In this document: in pieces, positions 8,898 to 17,468 of the stretch
Position numbering within the stretch: position 1 is the first letter of the stretch
Layout of the letters: each line of letters opens with the position of its first letter
Origin: Variovorax jilinensis
Lineage (GTDB): Bacteria; Pseudomonadota; Gammaproteobacteria; Burkholderiales; Burkholderiaceae_C
DNA: 64,000 nt
Reading direction: 5' to 3'
Assembly (NCBI RefSeq): GCF_030316885.1
Contig: NZ_JASZYQ010000008.1
Coordinates: 113,646 to 177,645, forward strand
Translations under genes and position numbers: made by a program
Notes under the pieces: generated by a model
Database searches by the model: none
Told to the model about the DNA's origin: nothing
The model's input: the letters and a program-made list of their open reading frames with translations, nothing else

Positions 8898-9326
8898 TCA
8901 TGGTGCTGGCCTGTTGCCGAGAATCTCCATGCGCACCACTTTCACGCCGCCATCAGCGAGTTCGGGCAGCCTGGCGAACCAAGCCTGAACATGCGGTGTG
9001 GCGTTGTGCGCCTCGAAGTCCGCCTGACTGGAAAAGATCTCGTAAAAGACAAATTGCCCCGGCGCCTGCCGGTCTTCGTGAAGAAAATAGAGAAGGTTGT
9101 TCCGTTCTTGCCGAACCTGCGCGACCAGCGGCAATGTGGCCTTGCGCATCTCGTCTTCTTTGCCGGGCTTGGCGCGGACCTCCGCGACGATGGCAATGGC
9201 TCCAGCGGGAACTCCGTCGTAGCGTAGGCCACCAGCGGACTGCGCCACCGCCGGTGTTGTGCTCGCGATCCATGTTGCTGCTGCAAGCGCTGCGAGCGCT
9301 GTGCGCCTCACTGTTCCACGGGGCAT
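8898..9326 (-). CDS. Exported antibiotic-biosynthesis-monooxygenase-type (ABM) protein
   Basis: A 142-residue protein with a Sec signal peptide (MPRGTVRRT, then a hydrophobic stretch ending TPAVAQ) followed by a roughly 95-residue ABM/quinol-monooxygenase ferredoxin-like domain (AIVAEVRAKPGKEDEMR, LLYFLHEDRQAPGQFVFYEIF, FEAHNATPHVQAW). The ATG at 9326 has an ideal AAGGAG 7 bases before it; a longer in-frame start lacks this and would hide the signal peptide. ABM proteins oxidise quinols or aromatic polyketides without cofactors. It is the last gene of the minus-strand operon, 41 bp after the exported VOC gene. Both act outside the cytoplasm if the signals are real, which is unusual for a catabolic pair. 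Confidence 0.85.
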   Translation of the reverse strand: MPRGTVRRTALAALAAATWIASTTPAVAQSAGGLRYDGVPAGAIAIVAEVRAKPGKEDEMRKATLPLVAQVRQERNNLLYFLHEDRQAPGQFVFYEIFSSQADFEAHNATPHVQAWFARLPELADGGVKVVRMEILGNRPAP

Positions 9327-9367
9327 GTCGTTCTCCTTGCGTTGAATTGGAAAGGTACTTGGCCGTA

Positions 9368-10213
9368 TCACCGGCTCGCGACTTTCAGGTGAGCGGCGCG
9401 CGCGTTGTCAAACACGCGTTTGACTGGCCCCAGCGCCTGAACGAACTCGAGTTGCTCACCCTCGGGACCTTTGCAATAGATCAGCGTCCACCCATTGGAC
9501 TTTCCTTCCGTGATGCTGTTGCTGTTGGCGACCGTCGGGGCTGCCCGTCGCTGTTCTTCCGTCGTGACCGTGGCCACGCGATTGGCGCGCACTTGCGTCA
9601 TCCCGCGTCGAGCCGATTCCGCTTCGAGATCGGTGATGAACTTGTTGAAATCGACGTCATCGCGAAGATAGAAGCAGATGTGCATCATGCGCGGGAATGC
9701 CGGACTCATCTTGTCGAGCGGCTCTGCAAAGGCTGCGCCGCTGCCGGTAGGCTGCTCTGCGTCGCGGTACTGCAAAAGTTCGATCACGACGTTGTCGAAT
9801 TGGATGAAGCGCACATCCAGCCGTTGTGCGCCGCCTTTGAGGTCCGGAACCCCCAATGTCCGCGGGTTGACCCTGCGCACGCGCGCTTCGATTTCCTGGT
9901 CTGTGAGCAGGGTGTTGTGAATACGCTCGCCCTGAAAGTCGCCGTCGCGCATGACTTCGGTACCGCCGAGCACTTCCGTATAGAACGCATAGGCGCGGTC
10001 CATGTTCTGCACGGTCAGGCCGAAGTGCTGTACGCCTTGCAGTCTCGCACCAAGCGGTCCGCCGTTTCGCACCGCAGAGCTCGGTGGTCGATCCGCTTGC
10101 GCAGCCGCCGGTGAAGCTGCGAACACGAGTCCACCTAGAACCGCGGCTTCGGCAACTTGAACGAGCTCTCGGCGGTTCAACTTCATCTCACTGGGGTGGT
10201 GTGGGTATGTCAC
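9368..10213 (-). CDS. Tat-exported VOC-family protein
   Basis: A 281-residue protein with an N-terminal twin-arginine-like signal (NRREL followed by a hydrophobic segment ending SPAAAQA) and two VOC half-modules (LQGVQHFGLTVQNMDRAYAFY near 58-78; MMHICFYLRDDVDFNKF further on). I keep the GTG at 10213 because GGAG lies 7 bases upstream; an internal ATG at 10186 is an alternative that gives a shorter n-region. Family members bind a divalent metal through His/Glu and catalyse dioxygenation, isomerisation or hydrolysis. Tat export suggests folding with metal before secretion. Neighbours are two SDRs, a carotenoid-oxygenase-like enzyme and an exported ABM protein. The substrate is unknown. Confidence 0.8.
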   Translation of the reverse strand: MTYPHHPSEMKLNRRELVQVAEAAVLGGLVFAASPAAAQADRPPSSAVRNGGPLGARLQGVQHFGLTVQNMDRAYAFYTEVLGGTEVMRDGDFQGERIHNTLLTDQEIEARVRRVNPRTLGVPDLKGGAQRLDVRFIQFDNVVIELLQYRDAEQPTGSGAAFAEPLDKMSPAFPRMMHICFYLRDDVDFNKFITDLEAESARRGMTQVRANRVATVTTEEQRRAAPTVANSNSITEGKSNGWTLIYCKGPEGEQLEFVQALGPVKRVFDNARAAHLKVASR

Positions 10214-10264
10214 GTATGCACTCCTGGTACGGGGGTTGCGAAAAAGGCACCGACAGGCGCCCGG

Positions 10265-11005
10265 TCAGTATTCCTGCGAGGTCGGGCGCAGGACGATCTC
10301 GTTGATGTCGACATCGGCTGGCTGCTCGATTGCATAGGCGATGGCGCGCGCTACTGAGCTGGCCGGGATGGCGGCCTTGTAGATGTCCATCACAATCGAT
10401 CGTGCGCCGCTTGTTGTGCCGTACTTGAGGTCGCTTTCGACGTAGCCGGGCGCGATGGTGGTTACGCGGATCTTGGGTCCGACTTCGAGCCGCAACCCCT
10501 CTGAAACTGCGCGCACAGCGAACTTGGTGCCCGAATAGACGACGCCGCCCGGAGCCGACACCTTGAGGCCTGCGACGGAACTCATGGTGATGATGTGGCC
10601 GCTTTCCTGGGCGAGGAAGGCCGGCAGCGCCGCTGCGATTCCATAGAGCGTGCCCTTGAGATTCACATCGATCATGGCGTCCCATTCGTCTGTGTTCACC
10701 TCTGACATGGGGCGGATGGGCATGAGGCCGGCGTTGTTGACAAGCACGTCTAGCCGACCGAACTCGGCAATCACAGCGTTAACGACTGCCTGCATCTGGC
10801 TCTTGTCGGTAACGTCCAATGGGCACGCACGTGCCTGGCCGCCTGCAGCACCGATCTCGGCAACGACCCTATCGAGCTTTTCCTTGCGCCGCGCCGCCAC
10901 TGCGACCTTTGCTCCCTTCGAAGCAAGCAGGCGCGCGGTCTCCGCGCCGAGCCCGGTGCCGCCCCCAGTGATGAGCACAACTTTCCCCTCAGTGCCGTCG
11001 TTCAT
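10265..11005 (-). CDS. SDR-family oxidoreductase (NAD(P)-dependent)
   Basis: A 246-residue classical short-chain dehydrogenase. The Rossmann motif GGGTGLG (14-20), the NNAG motif, the catalytic Ser of MSSVAG and the YSGTK form of the YxxxK motif are all present. The sequence AARRKEK after the second strand suggests NADP(H) preference (inference). It lies 43 bp after another SDR and 51 bp before the Tat-exported VOC gene, within the carotenoid-oxygenase operon, where an alcohol/aldehyde interconversion of a cleavage product is plausible. Confidence 0.88.
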   Translation of the reverse strand: MNDGTEGKVVLITGGGTGLGAETARLLASKGAKVAVAARRKEKLDRVVAEIGAAGGQARACPLDVTDKSQMQAVVNAVIAEFGRLDVLVNNAGLMPIRPMSEVNTDEWDAMIDVNLKGTLYGIAAALPAFLAQESGHIITMSSVAGLKVSAPGGVVYSGTKFAVRAVSEGLRLEVGPKIRVTTIAPGYVESDLKYGTTSGARSIVMDIYKAAIPASSVARAIAYAIEQPADVDINEIVLRPTSQEY

Positions 11006-11048
11006 GATGGCCCCGCTTCAGTATGGTGGTGTGGATGTCAGTGCGGGG

Positions 11049-11768
11049 CTATTGCGCGAGATAGCCGCCGTCGATCACCAACTCGATGCCGGTGATGTAG
11101 CTCGCCTCGTCGGAGGCCAGGAAGAGGCAGCCGTTGGCGACCTCGAGCGGCGTGCCGCCGCGCTTCATCGGGGTCGAAGCGATGACGGCATCATTGAGGT
11201 CGCCCGCTTGTGCGTCGGTCAACGGCGTGTGGATGAAACCCGGATGCACCGAGTTCACGCGAATCCCCTCGGCGACATAGGTCATCGCCGCGTTCTTCGA
11301 CATGTTGCGAACCGCTCCCTTGGCTGCGTGGTACGAATGTGCGCCCGCGACCGCGGCGTTGCCCCAAATCGACGAGATGTTGACGATGGACCCTGATTTC
11401 TGCCTTCGCATGACGCGCACCGCTTCGCGCATGCCGAGAAACACGCCGGTTTGGTCGACCGCGATCATCCGGTTCCACGCATTGAGGTCCAATTCATGGA
11501 CGGGCTCGTAGGCAATGATTCCGGCGTTGTTGATGAGAACGTCCAGGCGTCCGCTCTTCTGAACGACAGCGTCGACTGCGTTCTGCCAGGCATCCTCGCT
11601 GGTGACGTCGAGTGTCATGGCGTGGATGCCGCTGGAGTAGGGTGTTTCGGCCGACGCAATGTCGGAGGCGAAGACCGTCGCGCCTTCCTTGGCGAACAGC
11701 TCCGACACGGCTTGCCCGATGCCACTGGCGGCACCGGTGACCAGCACTACTTTTCCTTGGAGTCTCAT
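11049..11768 (-). CDS. SDR-family oxidoreductase (NAD-dependent type)
   Basis: A 239-residue classical short-chain dehydrogenase with GAASGIG (12-18), NNAG, the catalytic Ser in NISSIWG and YHAAK as the active-site YxxxK, ending in the common IDGGYLAQ. An Asp at the end of the second strand (ASDIAS) suggests NAD(H) preference. AAGGACTCATC precedes the ATG as ribosome-binding site. It sits 56 bp after the carotenoid-oxygenase gene. A GACCGG/CCGGTC hairpin at 11810-11826 overlaps the upstream stop codon and could tune readthrough. Confidence 0.88.
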   Translation of the reverse strand: MRLQGKVVLVTGAASGIGQAVSELFAKEGATVFASDIASAETPYSSGIHAMTLDVTSEDAWQNAVDAVVQKSGRLDVLINNAGIIAYEPVHELDLNAWNRMIAVDQTGVFLGMREAVRVMRRQKSGSIVNISSIWGNAAVAGAHSYHAAKGAVRNMSKNAAMTYVAEGIRVNSVHPGFIHTPLTDAQAGDLNDAVIASTPMKRGGTPLEVANGCLFLASDEASYITGIELVIDGGYLAQ

Positions 11769-11824
11769 GATGAGTCCTTGCGTTGGCGTTGCGTTGCGGG
11801 ACGGCTTGTGACCGGAGTTCCCGG

Positions 11825-13213
11825 TCAGACGGAGGGTGGCGTGGTGCCTGAATCAGGCGCCCAGCCGCCATGGAAAGTGAAGGGAATGCGCACCGGCAGA
11901 CGGATCCTCGCAACAGGCTCGCCGCTGAAGTCCTGCGCATCGAGGATGACGATGTCACTGCGGTGGCGGTCGGGGTCGTAGACGGAGGACATGATCCAGC
12001 CCTCGTCTTCTGAGAGCGCCCCTGGCTTGCGCACGAAGACGGGCTCTGTCGTCATGCAACCGCGGCCGTAGTCATGAACTTCGTTCGTCCCTCGCTGCAG
12101 GTCATGCTTTATGGCGGGCCCGAAGGCCACGCGCTCACCCCAGTGCGCCGTGTAGATGTAGCGGTAGTGCAGTCCGCCACGGCGTCCGTTGATGCGCGGG
12201 AAGTCGTTTCCCCGGTCGTCCAACACGGTCTCGCTCAGGCGCCCGGTCGTGCGGTCGAGCGTCCAGCGCACCAGAACCGGCGCGCCTTCGTCGGGGCCGT
12301 TCTGATCCGTGCGAAACATGCTCGGGTGCTTGGGCAGATCGATGATGGTGAGGTCGCCGTCGTCATAGGCGTTGGCAAAGTGAAAGGCGAAGCAGCGCGG
12401 CACCTCGAACCATTGAAGACGTGAGACATCGCCATCGCGCGGCAGAAGGCCGATGCGAGAAGGACGGCGATCATCCCAAAGCCAGGGGAATCCGGTGTGC
12501 GAGCGCTCGGGCTGGAAGGTCACCGGAAAATCCGGGACGACGATGAACGCCTGCGTGAACGCCATGTCGTGGATCATTGGGATGTGCGGCAGGTCGATAC
12601 GTGCCTTGGTGGTCGCGCGTCCGTCTGGCCCGATCGATACGTAGCGCACCGGCTGGAATGGCTCGTAGGTCAGTGCGTGTTGCTCGCCAGTGACCGGGTC
12701 GCGTTTCGTGTGGCCGGTGAAGCCGGCTTCGAGCGTGCCGCCGAAATCGGTGCGCCGCACACTCTCCAATTCGTAGTCGAGTTCGACCGGAAGCCCGCCG
12801 GCCTCTGCCACGGCGCAGAGCTTGCCGCCGACAAGAATCAGGTTCGTGTTGACGGGGGTGTCGCGCTGGCCCGCGCCTGGCCCTGGGATGGGTTCGACAC
12901 GCCGAACCTTCGCCGTGTGTGCATCTACGACGAAGCGGCTGCGCATCCATTCGGCCTTGCCATCTCGCAGCCGCACACCGTGCGCCATGCCCGCGCCCAT
13001 GAACCAGTGGTAGCTTTTGAGCCAGGCTACGTCGCGCTCGTCGACAGGGTTGGGTCCCATCCGCAGGAAGCGCCCGTTTAAGCTTTCGGGGATGCGGCCG
13101 ACCACCTCCAGATCGAAGGCGGTCACCTCGTTCATCAGTGGTGCGAAGTTTCCCGTTACATAGGGTATGCCGGTGCTGTGGGCGGACGCAATGTCGCTGA
13201 CTGCCGTGTCCAT
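11825..13213 (-). CDS. Carotenoid oxygenase / stilbene-dioxygenase-like non-haem iron enzyme
   Basis: A 462-residue member of the carotenoid cleavage oxygenase family, which splits C=C double bonds of apocarotenoids or phenolic stilbenes such as lignostilbene. The four expected iron-binding histidines can be placed: His168 (GFTGHTKRDP), His215 (PMIHDMAFT), His278 (FAFHFANAYDD) and His448 (FTFHGGWAP). The N-terminal NGRFLRMGPNP and the HWFMGAGMAHGV turn are family hallmarks. AAGGGGTCATT precedes the ATG. It is 90 bp after the MFS gene, the widest gap in the operon, and that gap holds a direct-repeat box at 13293-13307, so a promoter of its own is possible. With two SDRs next to it, aldehyde products would be processed locally (inference). 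Confidence 0.9.
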   Translation of the reverse strand: MDTAVSDIASAHSTGIPYVTGNFAPLMNEVTAFDLEVVGRIPESLNGRFLRMGPNPVDERDVAWLKSYHWFMGAGMAHGVRLRDGKAEWMRSRFVVDAHTAKVRRVEPIPGPGAGQRDTPVNTNLILVGGKLCAVAEAGGLPVELDYELESVRRTDFGGTLEAGFTGHTKRDPVTGEQHALTYEPFQPVRYVSIGPDGRATTKARIDLPHIPMIHDMAFTQAFIVVPDFPVTFQPERSHTGFPWLWDDRRPSRIGLLPRDGDVSRLQWFEVPRCFAFHFANAYDDGDLTIIDLPKHPSMFRTDQNGPDEGAPVLVRWTLDRTTGRLSETVLDDRGNDFPRINGRRGGLHYRYIYTAHWGERVAFGPAIKHDLQRGTNEVHDYGRGCMTTEPVFVRKPGALSEDEGWIMSSVYDPDRHRSDIVILDAQDFSGEPVARIRLPVRIPFTFHGGWAPDSGTTPPSV

Positions 13214-13292
13214 AATGACCCCTTCTGCGTTCGCCGTTGCGTGATGCTTTCGGCGTGCATGGAAGTGTGGTCCGCAGACTGGCCGTTGACGA

Positions 13293-13307
13293 GTTAATTG
13301 CGGTTAA
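13293..13307 (-). promoter_or_regulatory. Direct-repeat box TTAAC-CGCAA-TTAAC, candidate operator (site A)
   Basis: Read on the minus strand: TTAACCGCAATTAAC, two TTAAC half-sites with a 10-bp period. It lies 80 bp upstream of the carotenoid-oxygenase start and overlaps the MFS stop codon. Closely similar boxes occur at 21557, 22615 and 23548. Winged-helix regulators of the OmpR type, encoded just upstream, bind 10-bp direct repeats. Confidence 0.5.
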
Positions 13308-14581
13308 GCGGAGGCGCGAGCCAGACTGCCACGGCTGCGCGTCAGATCGCGCCCCATGGCCTGACCGGCGAGGAAATAGTGCAGTGCAGCCCAGACAAGG
13401 AAAACGGCTACTCCGCATAGCGCGTAGCGCAAGCCTGCGGCGCCAAATTGCGGCGTCAGCTGGTCGCTGAGCCATCCGACCGCGAACGGGCCCAGGGAGG
13501 CACCGACCAGCAAGATGCAGAACTGCACAAGCGCGGCCGCGGTGGCGCGCATGTCGTCGGGTGCAAGTAGCTGGACGTTCGCCCAGGTGGGCGCCAGGCA
13601 CAACATCCCGAGCAGATGGACCAGGCCCAGCATGACAAGCGCGGTCTGCAGATCTGGCGCCAGCCATGCCCAGATCGCAGCGGGGGCACACAGCGCCACA
13701 CCGATCGAGGGGACGAACTGGCGCCAGCGGGGGTCTTTTCTGCCCAGCCTGTCGGCAAGAATTCCACCGCCGAGAATGCCGGCAGCGCCGCCCAGACCGC
13801 TGGCGATTCCCAAAGCCAGTCCTGCCTGGCCCGCCGACTGGCCATGCACTCGCATCAGAAAAGCCGGCCCGAATACGGTCATCGCAAAGTAGGCGACACC
13901 GAACGCCACACACGCGGCCGTCGTGTGCGCATAGGACCGGATGCCAAACATGTGCTTCACGACTTGGGCGAAGCTCGGTGCCGATGGGTTCGCCGGCACA
14001 TTGACCTGCAGTTCGGGCAGGACCCGCCATACCAGCACCGCCAGCAGCACGCCAGGCAACCCGATCACGAAGAACGCATGCCTCCATCCCATGGCGTCGT
14101 TGATCCAACCGCCAAGCATCAGGCCGAGGGTGCTGCCGATGGGCACTGCGAGCGAGAAGACCGCGTAGACAAAGGCGTGGTTTCGCGCGGGATAGATGCG
14201 CGCGATAAGGGCATGAGCGGCGGGCATCGCGCCTGACTCGCCGGCACCGACACCAATCCTGGCCATGACGAGGTGCTGAAAACTCTGCGCAAATCCTCCC
14301 AGCGTGGTCATAAGGCTCCAGACCAGTAGCGAAGCGGACAGAACTGCGCGGGCACTGAAGCGGTCCGAAATGCGCGCGAGGAAGAGCGCGCAAACGGAAA
14401 AGGCGAGTGAGTAAGACGTGCCCGCCATCACCCCGAACTGCGCGTCCGATAACCCCAGCTCACTGCGAATGGCGTCGACCAGGATGTATGGCAATTGGCG
14501 GTCGATGTAGTTGACTACGTTGACCGCCAGGAGCAATGCCAGGATGAGAACACCGCTTCGGCTGTTTGTCTCGATCTTCAT
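13304..14581 (-). CDS. MFS transporter, spinster/aromatic-acid-like
   Basis: A 425-residue major-facilitator permease with about 12 hydrophobic segments. The N-terminal NVVNYIDRQLPYILVDAI, GLSDAQFGVMAG and the fourth-helix RIGVGAGESGAMPAA resemble spinster-type and organic-acid MFS proteins. The ATG overlaps the stop of the upstream STAND regulator (ATGA, 14578-14581), so regulator and transporter are translationally coupled. It probably imports the substrate of the carotenoid-oxygenase pathway or exports a product; the sequence does not tell direction. Confidence 0.87.
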   Translation of the reverse strand: MKIETNSRSGVLILALLLAVNVVNYIDRQLPYILVDAIRSELGLSDAQFGVMAGTSYSLAFSVCALFLARISDRFSARAVLSASLLVWSLMTTLGGFAQSFQHLVMARIGVGAGESGAMPAAHALIARIYPARNHAFVYAVFSLAVPIGSTLGLMLGGWINDAMGWRHAFFVIGLPGVLLAVLVWRVLPELQVNVPANPSAPSFAQVVKHMFGIRSYAHTTAACVAFGVAYFAMTVFGPAFLMRVHGQSAGQAGLALGIASGLGGAAGILGGGILADRLGRKDPRWRQFVPSIGVALCAPAAIWAWLAPDLQTALVMLGLVHLLGMLCLAPTWANVQLLAPDDMRATAAALVQFCILLVGASLGPFAVGWLSDQLTPQFGAAGLRYALCGVAVFLVWAALHYFLAGQAMGRDLTRSRGSLARASA

Positions 14582-17442
14582 TGAACTCGTCGCTCCTGGG
14601 AAAGACCCGCGAGGATGTCGGCTGCGATCACGAGGTCGCGGGTTGCGAACCCCTCGGTGAAACGGTTGAATATGGGCAACAGCATCGTGTGCGCGTCACT
14701 CCCTCTTGATCGAGCGCACCAGAGCTTTGCGAGCGCGTTGGCTGCGCGCAAGCGCCATGACAATGCAGTGATCTCGTGAGCAATTGCCATGGACTTGCCA
14801 AGCAGGACTTCTGCTTCATCGGCCTGGGACTGGGCCAATCGAACGGAGGCCTGTATTCGGAGGAGTTCGGGAAGGCACCAGGCCTCGTTCTGTCCATATG
14901 CAATATCGAGCGCGGTTCGGATCGTTGTTTCAGCTTCGCCAAAGCGCCCACCCTGAACGAGCGCGTCCGCCAGAACGCTCAAGTAGTAGGGCATCCGCGC
15001 CAGGCAGTTGATATTGCGGAACTCCTCAATGGCGCCTTGGAGGGCATCAACGGTACCCGGCGATCGGTCGCCTTGCCTGCATGCCAGTGCAGCGCGATAG
15101 AAGCTGGCGATCGGGCGCCGGGTCACCAAGCCATGCTTGGCGACGTGTTCGTCGAGCCTAGCCACGCATCGGCCGCATTCCTCGTAGTACCCGCTCCAAT
15201 ACAGAACCGGGCACGAATACGAGAGGGCATTGTTCAGCGAAAGATGATGGGTTGGGCTTGCACGCCCGACCGCGGCGGCCACTGTGCGCGCGGCAGTGTC
15301 GGGGAAACCCGACAACCATTGAACATGCGACAGCGCACTCTCCAGCAGCACGATCGTGTCGAACATGTACCGCACGCCATACGATCCGTTGAAATAGCGC
15401 AGATCGCGCTGATGGAGGGGCTCGAGCCGTTGCCGGGCCTCTTGGAGACGACCGAGTAGAAGTTCGGCGATGGCCGAGTGCACTTCGCTCTCCGGCAGGG
15501 AGGATGGATCGTGCGCCGCGGCAACCGACGCAAAGTTCTCCAGCGTACGCAGCCCGGTGTCGTGCTCGCCAATGAAGAGTTCGTAGATCCCGATCATCGA
15601 CAGGCAGCGCAGCCGATAGTCGGTGTCGTCGAGCTGAACGGCAATCTCCAGTGCCCGCCGAACGGCGATAAGCGCTTGGGGTTTAAGACCATGCGTGAGC
15701 ATCGTCGAGCCGCCGAGCCACAGCTTGAGCTTCATCTCGAGCGCTGTTCCAGCAAGTCCCGCGGGTTCGAGCTCCTCGACTGCTCGCGAGACATGGACGC
15801 GGCATTCGGCGGTGAGCGAGAAGTGATTCCAAAGCAGGGTTCCTGCGACAGTCAGTCGAATGAGCAGCGAGCGATTCGCCTCATCGCGCACAGCCCATGC
15901 GAGGGCTCCGCGTAGATCGTCGAGGACGCGTGCGTAGGTGGACCCCCACTCTTGCGCAGGACGTTGCGCCCATTCGCTCGAGGCCCGATCAAGCACGGCG
16001 CACACATACTCGGCATGCCGGTGGCGCACCGCCTGCTCTTCTGCGTTGACTCGCAAGCGTTCGAGGCAATGGGTTCGCGTCGTTTCCAGCAGGCGATAGG
16101 CAATACCGTCGGCGTCGAGATCCATCGCAAGAAGGGATTTCGCGGCGAGTTGCGCCAGTCTCAGTGCAGCGTCGTTGGGAGACGCATTGGCCACCGCCGA
16201 TGCGCCCGCAATGTCGAACACGCCGGCGAATACCGACATGGCACGCAGCAGCGCGGCTTCTCCTTCCGAGAGAAGGCCGTAGCTCCAGTCGAGGGTCGCC
16301 GTCAGCGTGCGTTGTCGATCCGGGCCAGCTCGTCGCCCGACAAGGTTGTGGAATCGCTCGTCGAGTTGCTTCAACAGACCACCGACACCGAACACATCGA
16401 CGCGCGTCGCGGCGAACTCGATCGCAAGCGCCAAACCATCGAGTCGGCGGCAGATCTCTGCGACAAGCGGAGCATCCGAGTCGCACAGCTTGAACGATTC
16501 GAGCCTCTCGGTCGCGCGATCGACGAAGAGTTGAACGGCGGGGAAGGTAAGGGCTTCTTCGGCGCTCAGGTGCGCCGATTCAGGCGGCGTGCCTAGCCCC
16601 GACAGCCTGCGAACGCACTCCCCCTTCACCAGCAGTGGCTCGCGGCTCGTGACGAGAATCTTCACCCCGGGTGCGTGTGCCAGGATCTGATTGGCGCAGG
16701 CGGAGGCGGCCTCGATGACGTGCTCGCAGTTGTCGATCGCGAGCAGCATCTCACGGTCACGCAGAAACTCGCACAAGGTGGCGAGCATGCTGGCCGAATA
16801 CCCGGCCAGACCGAGCGTCGTCGCGATGGCATTGGCCACAAGGGCCGGCTCCGTCAGAAGTGCCAGGTCGACCAGCCAGACACCGTCTTTGAGCGACCCG
16901 AGTGCTCCCTCGGCGACTGCAAGTGCAACCGTCGTTTTCCCGATGCCGCCAGCGCCGATGATGGAGACGAGGCGCGAGTCGTCGAGCTCGCGCCGAATGG
17001 CGTCGATGGCGGCCGACCTGCCGAAGATGCGCGTTGTTCCGGTCGGCAAGTTGTGGTTGGGTCTAGCTGCTCCCGAAGCGAGCGGTATCGGGCCGTCCGA
17101 TCCGCTTGCCAAAACCGAGGCGACGAATCGATAGCCCCGTCCGACCACCGTCGCGATGAATTGCGACGTACCCACCCCGTCCCCAAGAACCCGTCGCAGG
17201 GCCGCCATGTTGACCTTGAGGCTGCCCTCGTCGACCACTACGTCGGGCCAGACGCGCGCCATCAATTCGCGCTTGCTCACAAGCTCGCCGGGGTGTTCCA
17301 CCAGCGCCGTGAGGATGTCGAGGGCGCGCCCACCGATCCGGACTGTGCCGTTGCCGCGCAACAGCAGCTGGCGCTCGGGCACGAGCGTGAATGGCCCGAA
17401 GGCGAAGCTTCGCGAAGCTTGCGGGTCTGTGTCGTCTGCCAC
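14578..17442 (-). CDS. Winged-helix STAND ATPase regulator with TPR domain, full length
   Basis: A 954-residue transcriptional regulator with three parts. Residues about 13-110 are an OmpR-type winged helix (SFAFGPFTLVPERQLLL, then GSLKVNMAALRRVLGDG and TVVGRGYRF). From about 135 comes a STAND/NB-ARC ATPase with P-loop GAGGIGKTT (163-171) and Walker B LLAIDNCEH (233-241). The last 450 or so residues are helical TPR-like repeats that would sense a ligand or partner. The start is GTG, preceded by GGAGACGGTC. It follows a paralogue by 26 bp and overlaps the MFS gene, so it is likely the specific regulator of the operon. It is the only one of the three tandem paralogues with all three parts. Confidence 0.9.
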   Translation of the reverse strand: MADDTDPQASRSFAFGPFTLVPERQLLLRGNGTVRIGGRALDILTALVEHPGELVSKRELMARVWPDVVVDEGSLKVNMAALRRVLGDGVGTSQFIATVVGRGYRFVASVLASGSDGPIPLASGAARPNHNLPTGTTRIFGRSAAIDAIRRELDDSRLVSIIGAGGIGKTTVALAVAEGALGSLKDGVWLVDLALLTEPALVANAIATTLGLAGYSASMLATLCEFLRDREMLLAIDNCEHVIEAASACANQILAHAPGVKILVTSREPLLVKGECVRRLSGLGTPPESAHLSAEEALTFPAVQLFVDRATERLESFKLCDSDAPLVAEICRRLDGLALAIEFAATRVDVFGVGGLLKQLDERFHNLVGRRAGPDRQRTLTATLDWSYGLLSEGEAALLRAMSVFAGVFDIAGASAVANASPNDAALRLAQLAAKSLLAMDLDADGIAYRLLETTRTHCLERLRVNAEEQAVRHRHAEYVCAVLDRASSEWAQRPAQEWGSTYARVLDDLRGALAWAVRDEANRSLLIRLTVAGTLLWNHFSLTAECRVHVSRAVEELEPAGLAGTALEMKLKLWLGGSTMLTHGLKPQALIAVRRALEIAVQLDDTDYRLRCLSMIGIYELFIGEHDTGLRTLENFASVAAAHDPSSLPESEVHSAIAELLLGRLQEARQRLEPLHQRDLRYFNGSYGVRYMFDTIVLLESALSHVQWLSGFPDTAARTVAAAVGRASPTHHLSLNNALSYSCPVLYWSGYYEECGRCVARLDEHVAKHGLVTRRPIASFYRAALACRQGDRSPGTVDALQGAIEEFRNINCLARMPYYLSVLADALVQGGRFGEAETTIRTALDIAYGQNEAWCLPELLRIQASVRLAQSQADEAEVLLGKSMAIAHEITALSWRLRAANALAKLWCARSRGSDAHTMLLPIFNRFTEGFATRDLVIAADILAGLSQERRVQ

Positions 17443-17468
17443 GACCGTCTCCGTCTGCGTCGGGTGCG

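Noticed and set aside
11810..11826. GACCGG/CCGGTC hairpin as an operon terminator after the carotenoid-oxygenase gene
   Set aside because: It overlaps the stop codon, has only a 6-bp stem and no T run, and the next gene starts 42 bp later with its own good ribosome-binding site; at most it modulates readthrough.
12471..14393. Long minus-strand frame spanning the MFS and carotenoid-oxygenase genes (640 codons)
   Set aside because: Same strand but a different frame from two genes with complete family motifs; composition is Arg-rich and without domains.
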